This document shows, piece by piece, positions 34,563-43,834 of a stretch of 64,000 bases of DNA. The first letter of the stretch is position 1; each line of letters begins with the position of its first letter. Both the position numbers and the translations under genes were made by a program. The notes beneath the pieces are model-generated. The model saw only the letters and a program-made list of their open reading frames with translations. It was not told the DNA's origin and did not search any database. Location: assembly GCA_000526255.1 (NCBI GenBank), contig JAFS01000002.1, positions 372,001 through 436,000 of the forward strand, written 5' to 3'. This DNA comes from Verrucomicrobia bacterium LP2A. GTDB taxonomy: Bacteria; Verrucomicrobiota; Verrucomicrobiia; Methylacidiphilales; Methylacidiphilaceae.

Positions 34563-36521
34563 ATGCGCCTCTCTCTGCGAGTTGGCGTCGCTTGCCTGCT
34601 CTTGGCGATCGCCTTTTCGGCCCATGCGGCCTATCCGCCGCAGGATCAGTTTTTACAAGCCTACCTGAGCCTGCAAGAAGCGGAGCAATTGGAAAAGAAG
34701 GGGGATAGGGTCGCCGCCCATTCGAAGTACCTGGACGTCGAAAGGAAGCTCGAGCTTCTCAAGAGAAACAATCCGGACTGGGAGCCGTCCATCGTCGCGT
34801 TCCGCCTTCGCTACGTTCGCGGCAAGATCGCCCTCTCCGAGGATGCCCGTCAGAAGGGAGCCTCCGAGTCCGAAGCTGCACAGCCGGAAAGGGGCGAGGC
34901 GGCCCCCTTGCCGACGGCACGGGACGGGTCGGGAGACCCGCGAGGGAGCCGTACCGCCTCTGCAAGAGGTGGTGCCGAATCCGGCGAGGGCGGTGGCAAC
35001 CGGCAGCTTTTCCTCTTGCGCAGCAGAATCTCCCAGCTCGAAAGCGAGTTGACGTCGACGAAGTCCAGGTTGCAGGCGGCTGTTTCGGAGGCGGGAAACC
35101 TCCGCGAGCGGCTCCAGAGCGCACGCAAGGAGCTGGCCATCGCGCAGTCCTCGAACGTGGAGGAGAGGATTGCCGCGGTCCTCCAGGAAAACAACGCGCT
35201 CAAAGCGCAACTTGCGCAGACGGAAGGAAAGATCCGCGCCCTTCAGACCGGCAACAACGAGAATGCGGTGGTCGGCATCCGGGACCAGCTCAAAGGAGTG
35301 CAGGAACAGCTCGCTGTCCTTGAGCGGGAGAATCAGATTTTCCGGACGACAGCAGGCTCCTTGAAGTCCCAGCTAGAAACAGCGCAACAGCGGCTCGCCG
35401 AGTCGGCGCGCCAATTTTTGGCCTCCTCCGGGAACGAACAGCTGCAAAAGGAAAATGAGATCCTCCGGGGGATCATCAACCGACAGCTCCAGGAGCAGGC
35501 TCGCCACGAAATGGCGAAGAAACTCGTCACCGAGGAGCTCCAATCCCTCAAGGTCGATTCCCAATTTGTGCAAAGGCAGTTGGAGATTCTCTCCTCTCCG
35601 CTGATCTCGCTGACTCCGGAGGAGCTCGCCCTCCTCAAAGGCCCGACGGTCTCGCCACAAGAGCGCTCAGACAAGCAAGCATTCGTCGCCGTCCTGAAGC
35701 AAAAAGCCAAACAGATGGGCATCCTCCCCCAGAGCTCCGACTCGGTGCAGGCAAGCTCGTCCTCCTCGACCCCGGATACGATGTCGGCTACCGTCCCTCC
35801 AGCCTCTTCGGAGGAGCATCCGTCCGGACAGCTCGTTTCGCTGGCGGAAGGAACGCCAGCGCGCGCGTCCGGCGAGGCAAAACCGGAAGCCTCCGCACCA
35901 GCGCAGCCGACCGCCGCCGTTCCCGCTTCCGACGCCGCTTCCGAGGGCAACAATGCCTCCTCCCTCTCTCCTGAGATCCGGAAGCTGGCGGAACAGGCGG
36001 CGACCTACTTCAACGAGCAGCGGCATGACGAAGCCGCCAAGGTCTACGATGAGATCCTTCAAAAGGACCCGGGGAACGTCTTCGCTTGGGCAAACCTAGG
36101 GGTCGTCCGCTTCCAGCAGAACCGCTACGAGGACGCGGACAAGGCTCTGCAGCAGGCCATCAAGCTCAACCCGAACGACGCGTTCTCCCATTCCGTTCTC
36201 GGCATCGTCTACTACCAGCAGGGCCGCTATGACAATGCCATCTCCATGCTCACCCGCTCCATCGTCCTCGATCCGAACGATCCCCGCACCAGAAACTATC
36301 TGGGGATCGCCTGCGCGAAAAAAGGATGGCAGGAGGCGGCAGAAAAGGAGCTCCGCCGCGCGCTCGAGCTCAATCCGAACTATGCGGACGCCCACTTCAA
36401 CCTTGCCGTCATTTACGCCACGCAAAAGCCCCCTGCCAAGGAGCTTGCCAAGCGCCACTACCAGGACGCTCTCAGCCTTGGCCTCCCCAAGGATACGGGG
36501 CTGGAAAAGTTCCTGGAATAG
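34563..36521 (+). CDS. Secreted coiled-coil protein with C-terminal TPR repeats
   Basis: 652 residues from ATG at 34563. Signal peptide at residues 5-22 (VGVACLLLAIAFSAHA). A helical, TPR-like unit near 32-75 is followed by a low-complexity region, a long coiled coil (about 150-340, many Gln/Glu/Leu heptads), a Ser/Pro/Ala linker (390-460) and at least four TPR repeats at 470-640 (for example FAWANLGVVRFQQNRYEDAD and AFSHSVLGIVYYQQGRYDNA). It is probably a periplasmic scaffold. The seven-heme cytochrome starts 59 nt downstream on the same strand, so the two may be functionally linked. No enzyme motif. Confidence 0.8.
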   Translation: MRLSLRVGVACLLLAIAFSAHAAYPPQDQFLQAYLSLQEAEQLEKKGDRVAAHSKYLDVERKLELLKRNNPDWEPSIVAFRLRYVRGKIALSEDARQKGASESEAAQPERGEAAPLPTARDGSGDPRGSRTASARGGAESGEGGGNRQLFLLRSRISQLESELTSTKSRLQAAVSEAGNLRERLQSARKELAIAQSSNVEERIAAVLQENNALKAQLAQTEGKIRALQTGNNENAVVGIRDQLKGVQEQLAVLERENQIFRTTAGSLKSQLETAQQRLAESARQFLASSGNEQLQKENEILRGIINRQLQEQARHEMAKKLVTEELQSLKVDSQFVQRQLEILSSPLISLTPEELALLKGPTVSPQERSDKQAFVAVLKQKAKQMGILPQSSDSVQASSSSSTPDTMSATVPPASSEEHPSGQLVSLAEGTPARASGEAKPEASAPAQPTAAVPASDAASEGNNASSLSPEIRKLAEQAATYFNEQRHDEAAKVYDEILQKDPGNVFAWANLGVVRFQQNRYEDADKALQQAIKLNPNDAFSHSVLGIVYYQQGRYDNAISMLTRSIVLDPNDPRTRNYLGIACAKKGWQEAAEKELRRALELNPNYADAHFNLAVIYATQKPPAKELAKRHYQDALSLGLPKDTGLEKFLE

Positions 36522-36524
36522 CTC

Positions 36525-36553
36525 TTGACATTACAACCTAGTCGAGGTTAACA
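36525..36553 (+). promoter_or_regulatory. Possible sigma-70 promoter for the multiheme cytochrome gene
   Basis: Perfect -35 TTGACA at 36525-36530, 17-nt spacer, weak -10 TTAACA at 36548-36553, 27 nt before the ATG. If real, the cytochrome can be transcribed separately from the TPR gene. Confidence 0.3.
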
Positions 36554-36580
36554 CAATGCTCGTTCAGGGAGCGTTCTGCT

Positions 36581-38992
36581 ATGTCCCGACGGAGCGTACA
36601 GGTGCGCGGTCGCTTGGTTCTGGCGCTGCTATTGCTGACGTTCGTTCTGCCCGCTAGCGCCGACGTTACGAGTTACAATCCGAATCCCCCATTCCGGCTT
36701 GACCAGCTAAAGCCAGTCGAGATCCGGGACGAGGTTTCCCATCTCACCCTCAAGGCCTACCAGCCGAAGAATCCCTACAACATCCTCATCAACTACGAGC
36801 TGGGGATGCACTGCGTGGGGTTCGACATCTCCTACTGCTGCGTCATCCCTCCGTACAACTCCTTTCAAGCCCAGGCGGTCGAATCCGGCAGGGATGGCAA
36901 GCGACCGAAGCTGCTCTCTCCGGCCGATCAGGTCAAGCTCTACTATTTCCTGCGGGACAACAGCTATTCTGAAGGCAATAAGATGAAGTACTGGTCAGTC
37001 CTCAAGGATGTGAACGGTAACGGCACCATGTCCGACCCAGGGGACAACATGGCCAACTACGTCTGGGAGCATGTCTTCATCTACAAGGATCTCGAGGGAA
37101 CTCTCCCCCAGGACTGGTCGATCGAGAAGCGGATTCACATCGGTAAGGACCTCGAGATCCCCATCGACGCAGGCCCCTCGGGCAAGCCGCTCGCGGGAGG
37201 CTACCTCGACTACGCTGGAGATCATGGCGGGGACATCGTCTTCACCGATTCCCTGATCCCGGACGTGAAGAATGTCCGTTTGACGCTGACGGCGTCGAAT
37301 GTCTGGGACGCTCTCGGCCTGCCTTTGACGGCGTTCTACGACTCGACAAGGAAAGGCACGATCCGGAGCGTGACGAACGGAGATTTCCAACCCTACCAAT
37401 ATGCGACCGTTCAGCTACGGGGCAGAGAGGGCAAGCCGATCCTCGCCGAGGGGAAGCCGGTCCAGTTCTTTGGCACCAATCCGGTCGATATTCCCAACTG
37501 CGTCCTCTGCCACTCCTCGGACGGCAGGGGCGCGAAGCTCTCCAAGCAAGCGGGCATGACCTTGTTCGAGAAGGAATACGATTACTGGAAAAGAAACTAT
37601 CCCGACGAGTCCGACTATATGGCGCGGCTCTCTTCCTCCTCCATCAACCTGCTCGAGATCCATGACAAGATGTTCCGGACGCAATTCCTCAAGGAGTACA
37701 ATCCGAATGCGTCATCGAACCGTCTCGGAAGCGTCGGGTCGGTCAACTGCGCCGACTGCCATGGTGACAATGTCTCCGGCAACCTGCAGGAACCGCGCCC
37801 GGGAGCGACGGGATATCCCACGACGAAAGCCAAGCCGCTCGCCGCATCGATTCATGCCGCCCATGCGACCTTTTTGGCCGACATGAACGATAAAGCGGGA
37901 CGAACGGTTTCCTGCCAGGCCTGCCACCCGACGCACTGGCAGAACCCGAAGAAGAACGACTTCGACACGAACCCATTTCAGATTACCGACTCCTACGGAA
38001 ACAACAAGTTTGCGGAGTCCGACCAGAGGATCGCCGGGGGCGGCTGCTATTTGCGAAGAGACGCCCACACCAACCCGCACGTTCAGCCGCCGTTCTTCCT
38101 CAACTCTCTGGGGAAGTGGTATCTCGAGAATGTGAGCATGCGGGACGAGAACGACAAGCCTCTCCGGCAGATGAGGGGCCTGACCTGTACAAATTGCCAC
38201 AACCAGCTTTCGATCGAGCTCTATACCCGGGACGACCTGGATGATGTCGTTTCACAAACGGGAAAAACCTTAAGGAACAAGAGCGTCGAAGAGATCCGGA
38301 ATGAGGTTGCCCGTGGAGAGGTCGAGCGCTTCCTGGAAATGGCCGACCCCAGGGCTCGGAACGGAAACAACCCTGTCTACTCCTATTACGCCGATCACAA
38401 GGGAGCAACCCTCGTCAAGGCGTCGAAGGACAGGGAAGGACATCTCAAGCTCTTGCCGTGGAATGCGGGCGAAGGAGATCCCGTTTCTTACGACAGCGCT
38501 TCGGGGGGAAGCGATTGGTGGCTCTCCGCCAGCGAACCCAAGTGCGCCACCTGCCATGCGGCTCCCTTCGTGGAGAGCGAAGGAGGAAAGTATTTTCCGA
38601 TCGACCAACCCCGCAAATATGCCCTCTACCGCTACTCGAAGGCGCATGGCCAGCTCTCCTGCCAGTCGTGCCATGAGTCGATCCACGGCCTCTACCCGGT
38701 CCGCTTCGAAGGAGACGAGAACACGGTCGATCTGACCACCCATCAGGCCGCATTGCAGTATTCTCCCGACGGCCGGTATGCCGGACCCGTCAGTTGCGCC
38801 GCCTGCCACACGGTCAACCAGAAAGGGGTGCCGACCCTGCTGGCGGGAACCGACTATGCCGACGACTACTGGGCATCGGTCGTTCTCTTGCACTACATGC
38901 GCGAAGGGGACGAGAAATTGCCGGTAAAGGAGCTTTTGCGCAAGTATCCTTACCGTGGCTCCCGGAACGTCGTTCTCCAGGGCTGGAAGTAG
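36581..38992 (+). CDS. Seven-heme secreted cytochrome c with a large heme-free N-terminal domain
   Basis: 803 residues. Signal peptide at 11-27 (LVLALLLLTFVLPASA). Seven CXXCH sites lie at about residues 307, 390, 445, 536, 655, 694 and 739 (CVLCH, CADCH, CQACH, CTNCH, CATCH, CQSCH, CAACH). The first 300 residues have no heme site but contain a Cys-rich ELGMHCVGFDISYCCVIPP segment and look beta-rich; I cannot name this domain. No membrane segment after the signal, so it is periplasmic or outer-surface. Spaced rather than clustered hemes argue against NrfA- or OmcA-type folds that I know. It could carry electrons or be a redox enzyme. It follows a TPR scaffold and precedes two transporters. 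Confidence 0.85.
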   Translation: MSRRSVQVRGRLVLALLLLTFVLPASADVTSYNPNPPFRLDQLKPVEIRDEVSHLTLKAYQPKNPYNILINYELGMHCVGFDISYCCVIPPYNSFQAQAVESGRDGKRPKLLSPADQVKLYYFLRDNSYSEGNKMKYWSVLKDVNGNGTMSDPGDNMANYVWEHVFIYKDLEGTLPQDWSIEKRIHIGKDLEIPIDAGPSGKPLAGGYLDYAGDHGGDIVFTDSLIPDVKNVRLTLTASNVWDALGLPLTAFYDSTRKGTIRSVTNGDFQPYQYATVQLRGREGKPILAEGKPVQFFGTNPVDIPNCVLCHSSDGRGAKLSKQAGMTLFEKEYDYWKRNYPDESDYMARLSSSSINLLEIHDKMFRTQFLKEYNPNASSNRLGSVGSVNCADCHGDNVSGNLQEPRPGATGYPTTKAKPLAASIHAAHATFLADMNDKAGRTVSCQACHPTHWQNPKKNDFDTNPFQITDSYGNNKFAESDQRIAGGGCYLRRDAHTNPHVQPPFFLNSLGKWYLENVSMRDENDKPLRQMRGLTCTNCHNQLSIELYTRDDLDDVVSQTGKTLRNKSVEEIRNEVARGEVERFLEMADPRARNGNNPVYSYYADHKGATLVKASKDREGHLKLLPWNAGEGDPVSYDSASGGSDWWLSASEPKCATCHAAPFVESEGGKYFPIDQPRKYALYRYSKAHGQLSCQSCHESIHGLYPVRFEGDENTVDLTTHQAALQYSPDGRYAGPVSCAACHTVNQKGVPTLLAGTDYADDYWASVVLLHYMREGDEKLPVKELLRKYPYRGSRNVVLQGWK

Positions 38993-39080
38993 CGGAGCGC
39001 TCGCCAGCCGATCCCTGGATGGACAGGAGCATTTTTCTCGGCGTGTCACGACGCCCTCATGCTATGGTGGCTTTCACTTC

Positions 39081-40445
39081 GTGGTGAGATTTCCCGTCCA
39101 CCGTCCGCGCCCCATATCCGACGAGTCCGCACCCTGCGGGAGCGCACCGTCTCCCGCACGGCGCGCCGCGATTCCGCCGCTGGCCGGGAAATGGGAGCGG
39201 CTCGCCTGGAGCTGCTTCGATATCGGCAGTTCCTCCTTCACCACCGTCATCGTCGACCTGGTTTTCGCCGTCTATTTCGTTCGCGTCATCTGTGCCCACC
39301 GGGTAGACGCGACCTGGCTATGGACTCTGGCTCTCTTCGCCTCCCAAGCCTTCGTCGCCCTTTCCTCTCCCTGGATCGGCGCGATGGCCGACGTCCTGGG
39401 CTGCAAGAAGCGAATGCTCTTCTCCGCCTATGCGGTCTGCATCCTCTCGTCGCTGAGCTTGGCGCGAATGGGAGAAGGAGATGTCTGGCCGAGCCTGATC
39501 GCCTTCGCCGTCACGAACATCTCGTTCTCCTTCGCCGACAATCTCATGGCCGGCTTTTTACCCGAGATCGCCAGCTTCGATTCTCTTGGCGCTCTCTCCG
39601 GCTGGGCGCGTTCCTTGGGAAACTTGGGTAGCTTGGTCAACTTGCTCCTGGTCTCGCCTCTGCTTGCCTCGGGCTTCACCGTCTCCAACGCAGGCCGCAT
39701 CCAGATCGCCTTGGCCCTGACGACCGCCATCTATGCCTTGGCGGGACTCCCCGCACTCTTGCTTTTGCGTGAGCGAACGGAAGCCGTTGCCGGCGATCTC
39801 GGACAAGCCCTCCGGCAAGCCGCGCGCCGCCTGGGCGACTCGATGCCCGACGTGGTGCGCCCGGGAGCCTTGCGAACTTTTTTTATCTCTTCCCTTCTCT
39901 GCGGCGCGGGCGCAACCATCGTAATGGTTGTCGTGGCCATCTATGCCCAGATGGCCATCGGGATGGCGGACACCGAACAGGACCTGGTCTTGCTCGCCGT
40001 CCAGGGCGGGGCGTGCGTCGGGGCTTTCCTTCTCGGCAAGATCAAGGATTGGATCGGCTCCGCGCGGACGCTGCAGCTGGTCGTCCTCGTATGGGTAGTC
40101 TCCTCGATCGCCCTTGTCTGCGTGCAATCGAAGCCGCTCTTCTGGGCTACGGCCTTTTTGGTCGGGATCGGCAATGGATCTCTCTTCGCCGTCAGCCGTG
40201 CCGTCATGGGGCTCCTCTCCCCTGCTAAGGCGCGGGCCCAATATTACGGGCTCTGGTTTGTTACCGGACGGGTCGCTGCCGCAATCGGGCCTCTTCTCTT
40301 CGGAGCTCTCTTCCAGACGACTCATTCCTTCCGGCTGCCCATGACCATCCCTTTGATCTGCTTTGCCTTGGGGTTTCTCTTCCTGCTCGCCCTGCCATCG
40401 GACCGGGCGCAGCCAGCCGTTCCCTGCCCGCCCGCGATGCCTTGA
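39081..40445 (+). CDS. UMF1-type major facilitator superfamily transporter (copy 1)
   Basis: About 454 residues with roughly 12 membrane helices starting near residue 40. The opening helix WSCFDIGSSSFTTVIVDLVF and the FFxxxxxxxxxxVIVD pattern, loop VLGCKKRMLF and AVMGLLSPAKARAQYYGLWF match the UMF1/Atg22-like MFS group. The start is uncertain: GTG at 39081 or 39084 is the nearest in frame; the first ~35 residues are Pro/Ser/Arg-rich and poorly constrained. Substrate unknown. The next gene is a close paralogue in tandem. Confidence 0.8.
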   Translation: MVRFPVHRPRPISDESAPCGSAPSPARRAAIPPLAGKWERLAWSCFDIGSSSFTTVIVDLVFAVYFVRVICAHRVDATWLWTLALFASQAFVALSSPWIGAMADVLGCKKRMLFSAYAVCILSSLSLARMGEGDVWPSLIAFAVTNISFSFADNLMAGFLPEIASFDSLGALSGWARSLGNLGSLVNLLLVSPLLASGFTVSNAGRIQIALALTTAIYALAGLPALLLLRERTEAVAGDLGQALRQAARRLGDSMPDVVRPGALRTFFISSLLCGAGATIVMVVVAIYAQMAIGMADTEQDLVLLAVQGGACVGAFLLGKIKDWIGSARTLQLVVLVWVVSSIALVCVQSKPLFWATAFLVGIGNGSLFAVSRAVMGLLSPAKARAQYYGLWFVTGRVAAAIGPLLFGALFQTTHSFRLPMTIPLICFALGFLFLLALPSDRAQPAVPCPPAMP

Positions 40446-40631
40446 CAGGGTCTTCCGATCACGGTTAGCTCCAACAAGCGCTTCCTCAAGAAGACGCCCA
40501 AGACAGATCCCATGACCGACTCCCGTCCTACGAGTCAAGCGGCGGCCTTGTGGGCTTCCTTTCGCCAATCCGTCGTCGACCGGCCCGACAACAGCCGAAT
40601 GCGGCAGGCCTTCTCCTGAACCGGTTTTTCC

Positions 40632-41924
40632 ATGCACGCTTCCGAGAAAGCTTTTTCTCCCCCACTGCGTCAGGCACCCCCGAGCAAAGCCGAGAAGGTA
40701 GCATGGTCGTTCTTCGATTTTGCCAATACCGCGTTTAACACCCTGATCGTCGATCTGGTCTTCGGCACCTATTTTCTGCGCGTCATCTGCGCACATCGAA
40801 CCGATGCGACGTGGCTCTTCGGTTGTGCCCTCTTCGTCTGTCAAACCCTGGTCGGAGTGATCTCCCCCCTTCTCGGAGCCCTGGTTGACGTGACCGGGAA
40901 AAAGAAAAGGATCCTCTCGATCTCCTACGCCATTTGCATCCTCTCCACGGCCAGCCTCGCCGCGATGGGAGAAGGCGACGTTTGGTCGAGCCTGATCGCG
41001 TTCATGGCGGCATCGGTCGGTTATGCGTTCGCAGAGAATCTCACGGCGAGCTTTCTTCCCGAGCTCGCTCCCCCGCAAGAGATCGGGAGGCTATCCGGAC
41101 TAGCAAGGGCGCTCGGCAACGTGGGGGGCTTCCTCAGCGTAGTCGCTGCGTCTCCGCTCATGAGCCCAGGATTTACGCTCGCCAACTCCGGAGCAATCCG
41201 GCTGATTTTTCTCCTGACCGCTGGCATCTATTGCGCTGCGGGACTGCCCACGATCCTTTTCGTGCGGGAACGAGCGTGCGCGGCGCAGCAGGATTGGAAG
41301 GGCGCTGTGGGAGCTTCCCTGCTTCGTCTCTCCCGCACCTTTTCGAAGCTTTTCCGCGAGGCACGTCTCCGCCTCTTTTTCGGCGCATTCCTGCTCTACG
41401 CCACCGGAGCGGCCATGGTCATGGCGATGGCCGCCCTTTATGGCGAGATGCAGATCGGCCTCGCCGGCAACGAGCCGGTCTTTCTCCTTCTTGCCATCCA
41501 GACCGGCGGCTGCGTGGGAGCGATCCTTTTCGGGTTCATCGAGGATGCCCTCGGTTCCAAGAGGACTTTGCAGCTCATCGTTTGGATCTGGTTCCTGGGA
41601 ATGGGCGGCTTTTACTTCGTCCAAGACAAGCTCGCCTTCTACGTGGTTTCCGCGATCCTGGGGATGGGCGCAGGCTCCCTGCACTCGGTCAGCCGCGCCG
41701 TAGTCGGCATTCTCGCCCCAAAGAACGAGCATGCCGAATACTTCGGACTCTGGGGGCTCTTCGGTCGGGTAGCCGCTGGATCGGGTCCTCTCGTCTTTAG
41801 TCTTCTTTCGCAGCGTCTTCACTCGTTTCACACGCCAATGCTGGCCTCGTTTGTTTGCTTTGCGCTTAGCCTCGGTCTGCTCTCCGCCCTGCCCGCATTG
41901 CACTCGGTCGACACCGACTCATAA
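40632..41924 (+). CDS. UMF1-type major facilitator superfamily transporter (copy 2)
   Basis: 430 residues, about 12 helices, ATG start. It shares with copy 1 WSFFDFANTAFNTLIVDLVF, YFLRVICAHRTDATWL, VTGKKKRILSISYAICILS, MGEGDVWSSLIAF and SRAVVGILAPKNEHAEYFGLW. The helix 1 sequence (FDFANTAFNTLIVD) is closer to the UMF1 consensus than copy 1, suggesting copy 1 is the diverged duplicate. The two genes are 186 nt apart on the same strand. Substrate unknown. Confidence 0.88.
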   Translation: MHASEKAFSPPLRQAPPSKAEKVAWSFFDFANTAFNTLIVDLVFGTYFLRVICAHRTDATWLFGCALFVCQTLVGVISPLLGALVDVTGKKKRILSISYAICILSTASLAAMGEGDVWSSLIAFMAASVGYAFAENLTASFLPELAPPQEIGRLSGLARALGNVGGFLSVVAASPLMSPGFTLANSGAIRLIFLLTAGIYCAAGLPTILFVRERACAAQQDWKGAVGASLLRLSRTFSKLFREARLRLFFGAFLLYATGAAMVMAMAALYGEMQIGLAGNEPVFLLLAIQTGGCVGAILFGFIEDALGSKRTLQLIVWIWFLGMGGFYFVQDKLAFYVVSAILGMGAGSLHSVSRAVVGILAPKNEHAEYFGLWGLFGRVAAGSGPLVFSLLSQRLHSFHTPMLASFVCFALSLGLLSALPALHSVDTDS

Positions 41925-42082
41925 GGGATTTCGACGGGCACGTTTCCCCGCAAGCGCCCTTCCCGACCGCTTCGTCCGACTCGCCGTTGGCCGTTCTCGG
42001 CCCTGGCGTTCGGGTTAATGCCTTGCTCTCTGGGCTCTCTCGTGCCGCCGCCCGGGGAGGGCGGTGCGGGCGAAGAGAAACG

Positions 42083-42169
42083 CGGACAGGGTGGGATTTG
42101 AACCCACGGTGGGGTTTCCCCCACGCTCGATTTCGAGTCGAGTGCCTTAAACCGCTCAGCCACCTGTCC
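42083..42169 (-). tRNA. tRNA-Ser (CGA anticodon)
   Basis: Class II tRNA: acceptor GGACAGG/CCTGTCC, D arm with GCTGAGCGG, anticodon stem CTCGA/TCGAG with loop CTCGAAA (anticodon CGA), long variable arm (GTGGGGGAAACCCCAC), T arm GTGGG/CCCAC with loop TTCAAAT, discriminator G as expected for Ser. Confidence 0.95.
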
Positions 42170-42186
42170 GAGGCGACTGCATCTCT

Positions 42187-42645
42187 TTACACTTTCTGCT
42201 CCCCTGCCGCAATCAAGGAGACGAATTCGGCCGGGTCCTTGACGCGGAGAAGTCGCGCTCGGGAGGGAGCCTCGTGGACGACGCGAGCCAGCGCCCCTAC
42301 AGCGATCAGATACTCCGTATGAAACTGCTTGGGGACACCGATCACGAAGACGAGCTTCACGACCGGCTGAACATCCTGTATCACGATCCCCTCGGAGCTC
42401 CTTCCCGCTGCCAGGACGAGATTCCTCACATGGCCGCTCCGCGCGTGAGGAAATCCGACCTCGCTATCGAACCAGAGCTGTCCGCTGCCCTGGATCGTGA
42501 GCAGTTCTTCCAGAAAAGCCGAAAAGTCGTCGATTTCCGGCGCTTCCCGCAAAAGCTCGGCCACCTCGCGGATCGCGTCAATCCACGTGCGAGCGCGGAT
42601 GTCCAAGGAGACTCTTTCCGGCTTGATCCATTCGGCCAGCCTCAC
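42187..42645 (-). CDS. ptsN: PTS EIIA-type domain protein (PtsN/IIA-Ntr-like)
   Basis: 152 residues from GTG at 42645, supported by a GGGAGG site just before it and a 4-nt GTGA overlap with nadK. The fold of fructose/nitrogen-type EIIA is recognisable: opening IKPERVSLDIRARTWIDAI, then EVGFPHARSGHVRNLVLAAGRS with the phosphorylatable His in PHAR, and VFVIGVPKQFHTEYLIAVGALARV. Such proteins relay phosphate from EI and HPr homologues and regulate potassium, nitrogen or sigma-54-linked processes. No other PTS gene is in the window. Confidence 0.85.
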   Translation of the reverse strand: MRLAEWIKPERVSLDIRARTWIDAIREVAELLREAPEIDDFSAFLEELLTIQGSGQLWFDSEVGFPHARSGHVRNLVLAAGRSSEGIVIQDVQPVVKLVFVIGVPKQFHTEYLIAVGALARVVHEAPSRARLLRVKDPAEFVSLIAAGEQKV

Positions 42646-43541
42646 GACTGCCTCCCATCCGCTTCGGCTGGCCGTCCCGGCGTCGGCACGCTTGCCCCGC
42701 TCCAACGAAGCTTCTGCCGAAGAATTTGAAAGAAGTCCCGGCGCGCAAGAAAGGCGAGCGTGACCGGATGTGGGGCGGCACGGATCTCGACCCAGTCCCC
42801 CTGATGTAGGACCCCGCTCGATTGGCCGTCGAACTCCAATCGAACAGGGACGGCTCGCTCCGGCACCGCCATCCGAACTCGCGCATCGGCCGCAAAGACC
42901 AGAGTGCGATTGGTCAGGCTGTGGGGGCAGAGCGGCGTCAACCCAAAGACTCGAGCCTCGGGAACAACGATCGGACCCCCAGCCGAAAGAGCGTAAGCCG
43001 TCGACCCCGTAGGTGTAGCCACGACGAGGCCGTCGGCCTGAAACTCCGTTACGGGCAGATCCCCTGCCAGAACCTCGATCCGAGCCATATGGGATGAGCT
43101 CCCCCGGAAGAAAACAACGTCATTGAACACGCAAGGAATGTGCAATTCCTGGCCTCCGAGCGACCCCCGCACTTCAAGGGCCAGTCGTTGACTGCGACGC
43201 AACAGTCCTGCGGCCAGATCGGGCAGCGCTTCAAGAATTTCTTCCCGAGTCACAGCGGTCAGAAATCCAAGGCCGCCGATGTTCACCCCGAGGATCGGCA
43301 CGGGATTCGGGTAGACCTCATGGACCACGCGCAACAAGGAACCATCTCCCCCCGCAACGATCAGAAGATCGATTGCAGCGATCAAGTGCGCCAGATTTCG
43401 CCCCTCCACCCCGATCAGCCGCGCCGTCTGTTCTTCCCAGAGAAACGGAAAGCCATGCTTGCCAGCAAACTGTTGGATTGCCCGAGCCAGCGCCCGAGCT
43501 CCTGGCTTCTTTTGATTGGCGATCACACCGATGCGCAGCAT
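42642..43541 (-). CDS. nadK: NAD kinase
   Basis: 299 residues. Diagnostic LLIVAGGDGSLLRVVHEV, ILGVNIGGLGFLTAV, FNDVVFFRGSS (NDxxxxR type), VVATPTGSTAYALSAGGPIV and HSLTNRTLVFAADARV. It makes NADP from NAD. The start at 43541 (MLRIGVIANQKKP) matches the family. Overlaps the ptsN-like gene; both are downstream of tRNA-Thr on the same strand. Confidence 0.96.
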   Translation of the reverse strand: MLRIGVIANQKKPGARALARAIQQFAGKHGFPFLWEEQTARLIGVEGRNLAHLIAAIDLLIVAGGDGSLLRVVHEVYPNPVPILGVNIGGLGFLTAVTREEILEALPDLAAGLLRRSQRLALEVRGSLGGQELHIPCVFNDVVFFRGSSSHMARIEVLAGDLPVTEFQADGLVVATPTGSTAYALSAGGPIVVPEARVFGLTPLCPHSLTNRTLVFAADARVRMAVPERAVPVRLEFDGQSSGVLHQGDWVEIRAAPHPVTLAFLARRDFFQILRQKLRWSGASVPTPGRPAEADGRQS

Positions 43542-43762
43542 CTGCTTCCCACCCGCCTCGTCTTTGGAATTTCTACGGAGATACGCCCTCGTTTCCGGAC
43601 GCCGGTCCCCAAGGCGCGCTCCCGCTCTCCCGCGCCGCAGCCGATTCGTCGAATGCACCGTAAAGGAAAAGCCGGACCGAATGCAACCTCGGCGGACCTC
43701 AGGGAAAGATCCGCGACCAAACCGTGCGGAAGCAGGGATCTCCACCCCGAGAGAGCTCTGGC

Positions 43763-43834
43763 AGCCGCTTAAGGGATTCGAACCCTTGACCCACGCTTTA
43801 CGAAAGCGTTGCTCTACCTCTGAGCTAAAGCGGC
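43763..43834 (-). tRNA. tRNA-Thr (CGT anticodon)
   Basis: Cloverleaf with acceptor GCCGCTT/AAGCGGC, D arm GCTC/GAGC, anticodon stem ACGCT/AGCGT with loop TTCGTAA (anticodon CGT), T arm AAGGG/CCCTT with loop TTCGAAT. Confidence 0.95.

Noticed and set aside
40512-40619. 35-residue open frame between the two transporters
   Set aside because: No ribosome-binding site and no conserved feature.
39558-41078. 506-residue open frame on the minus strand across both transporters
   Set aside because: Antisense, very charged and repetitive; conflicts with two membrane-protein genes.
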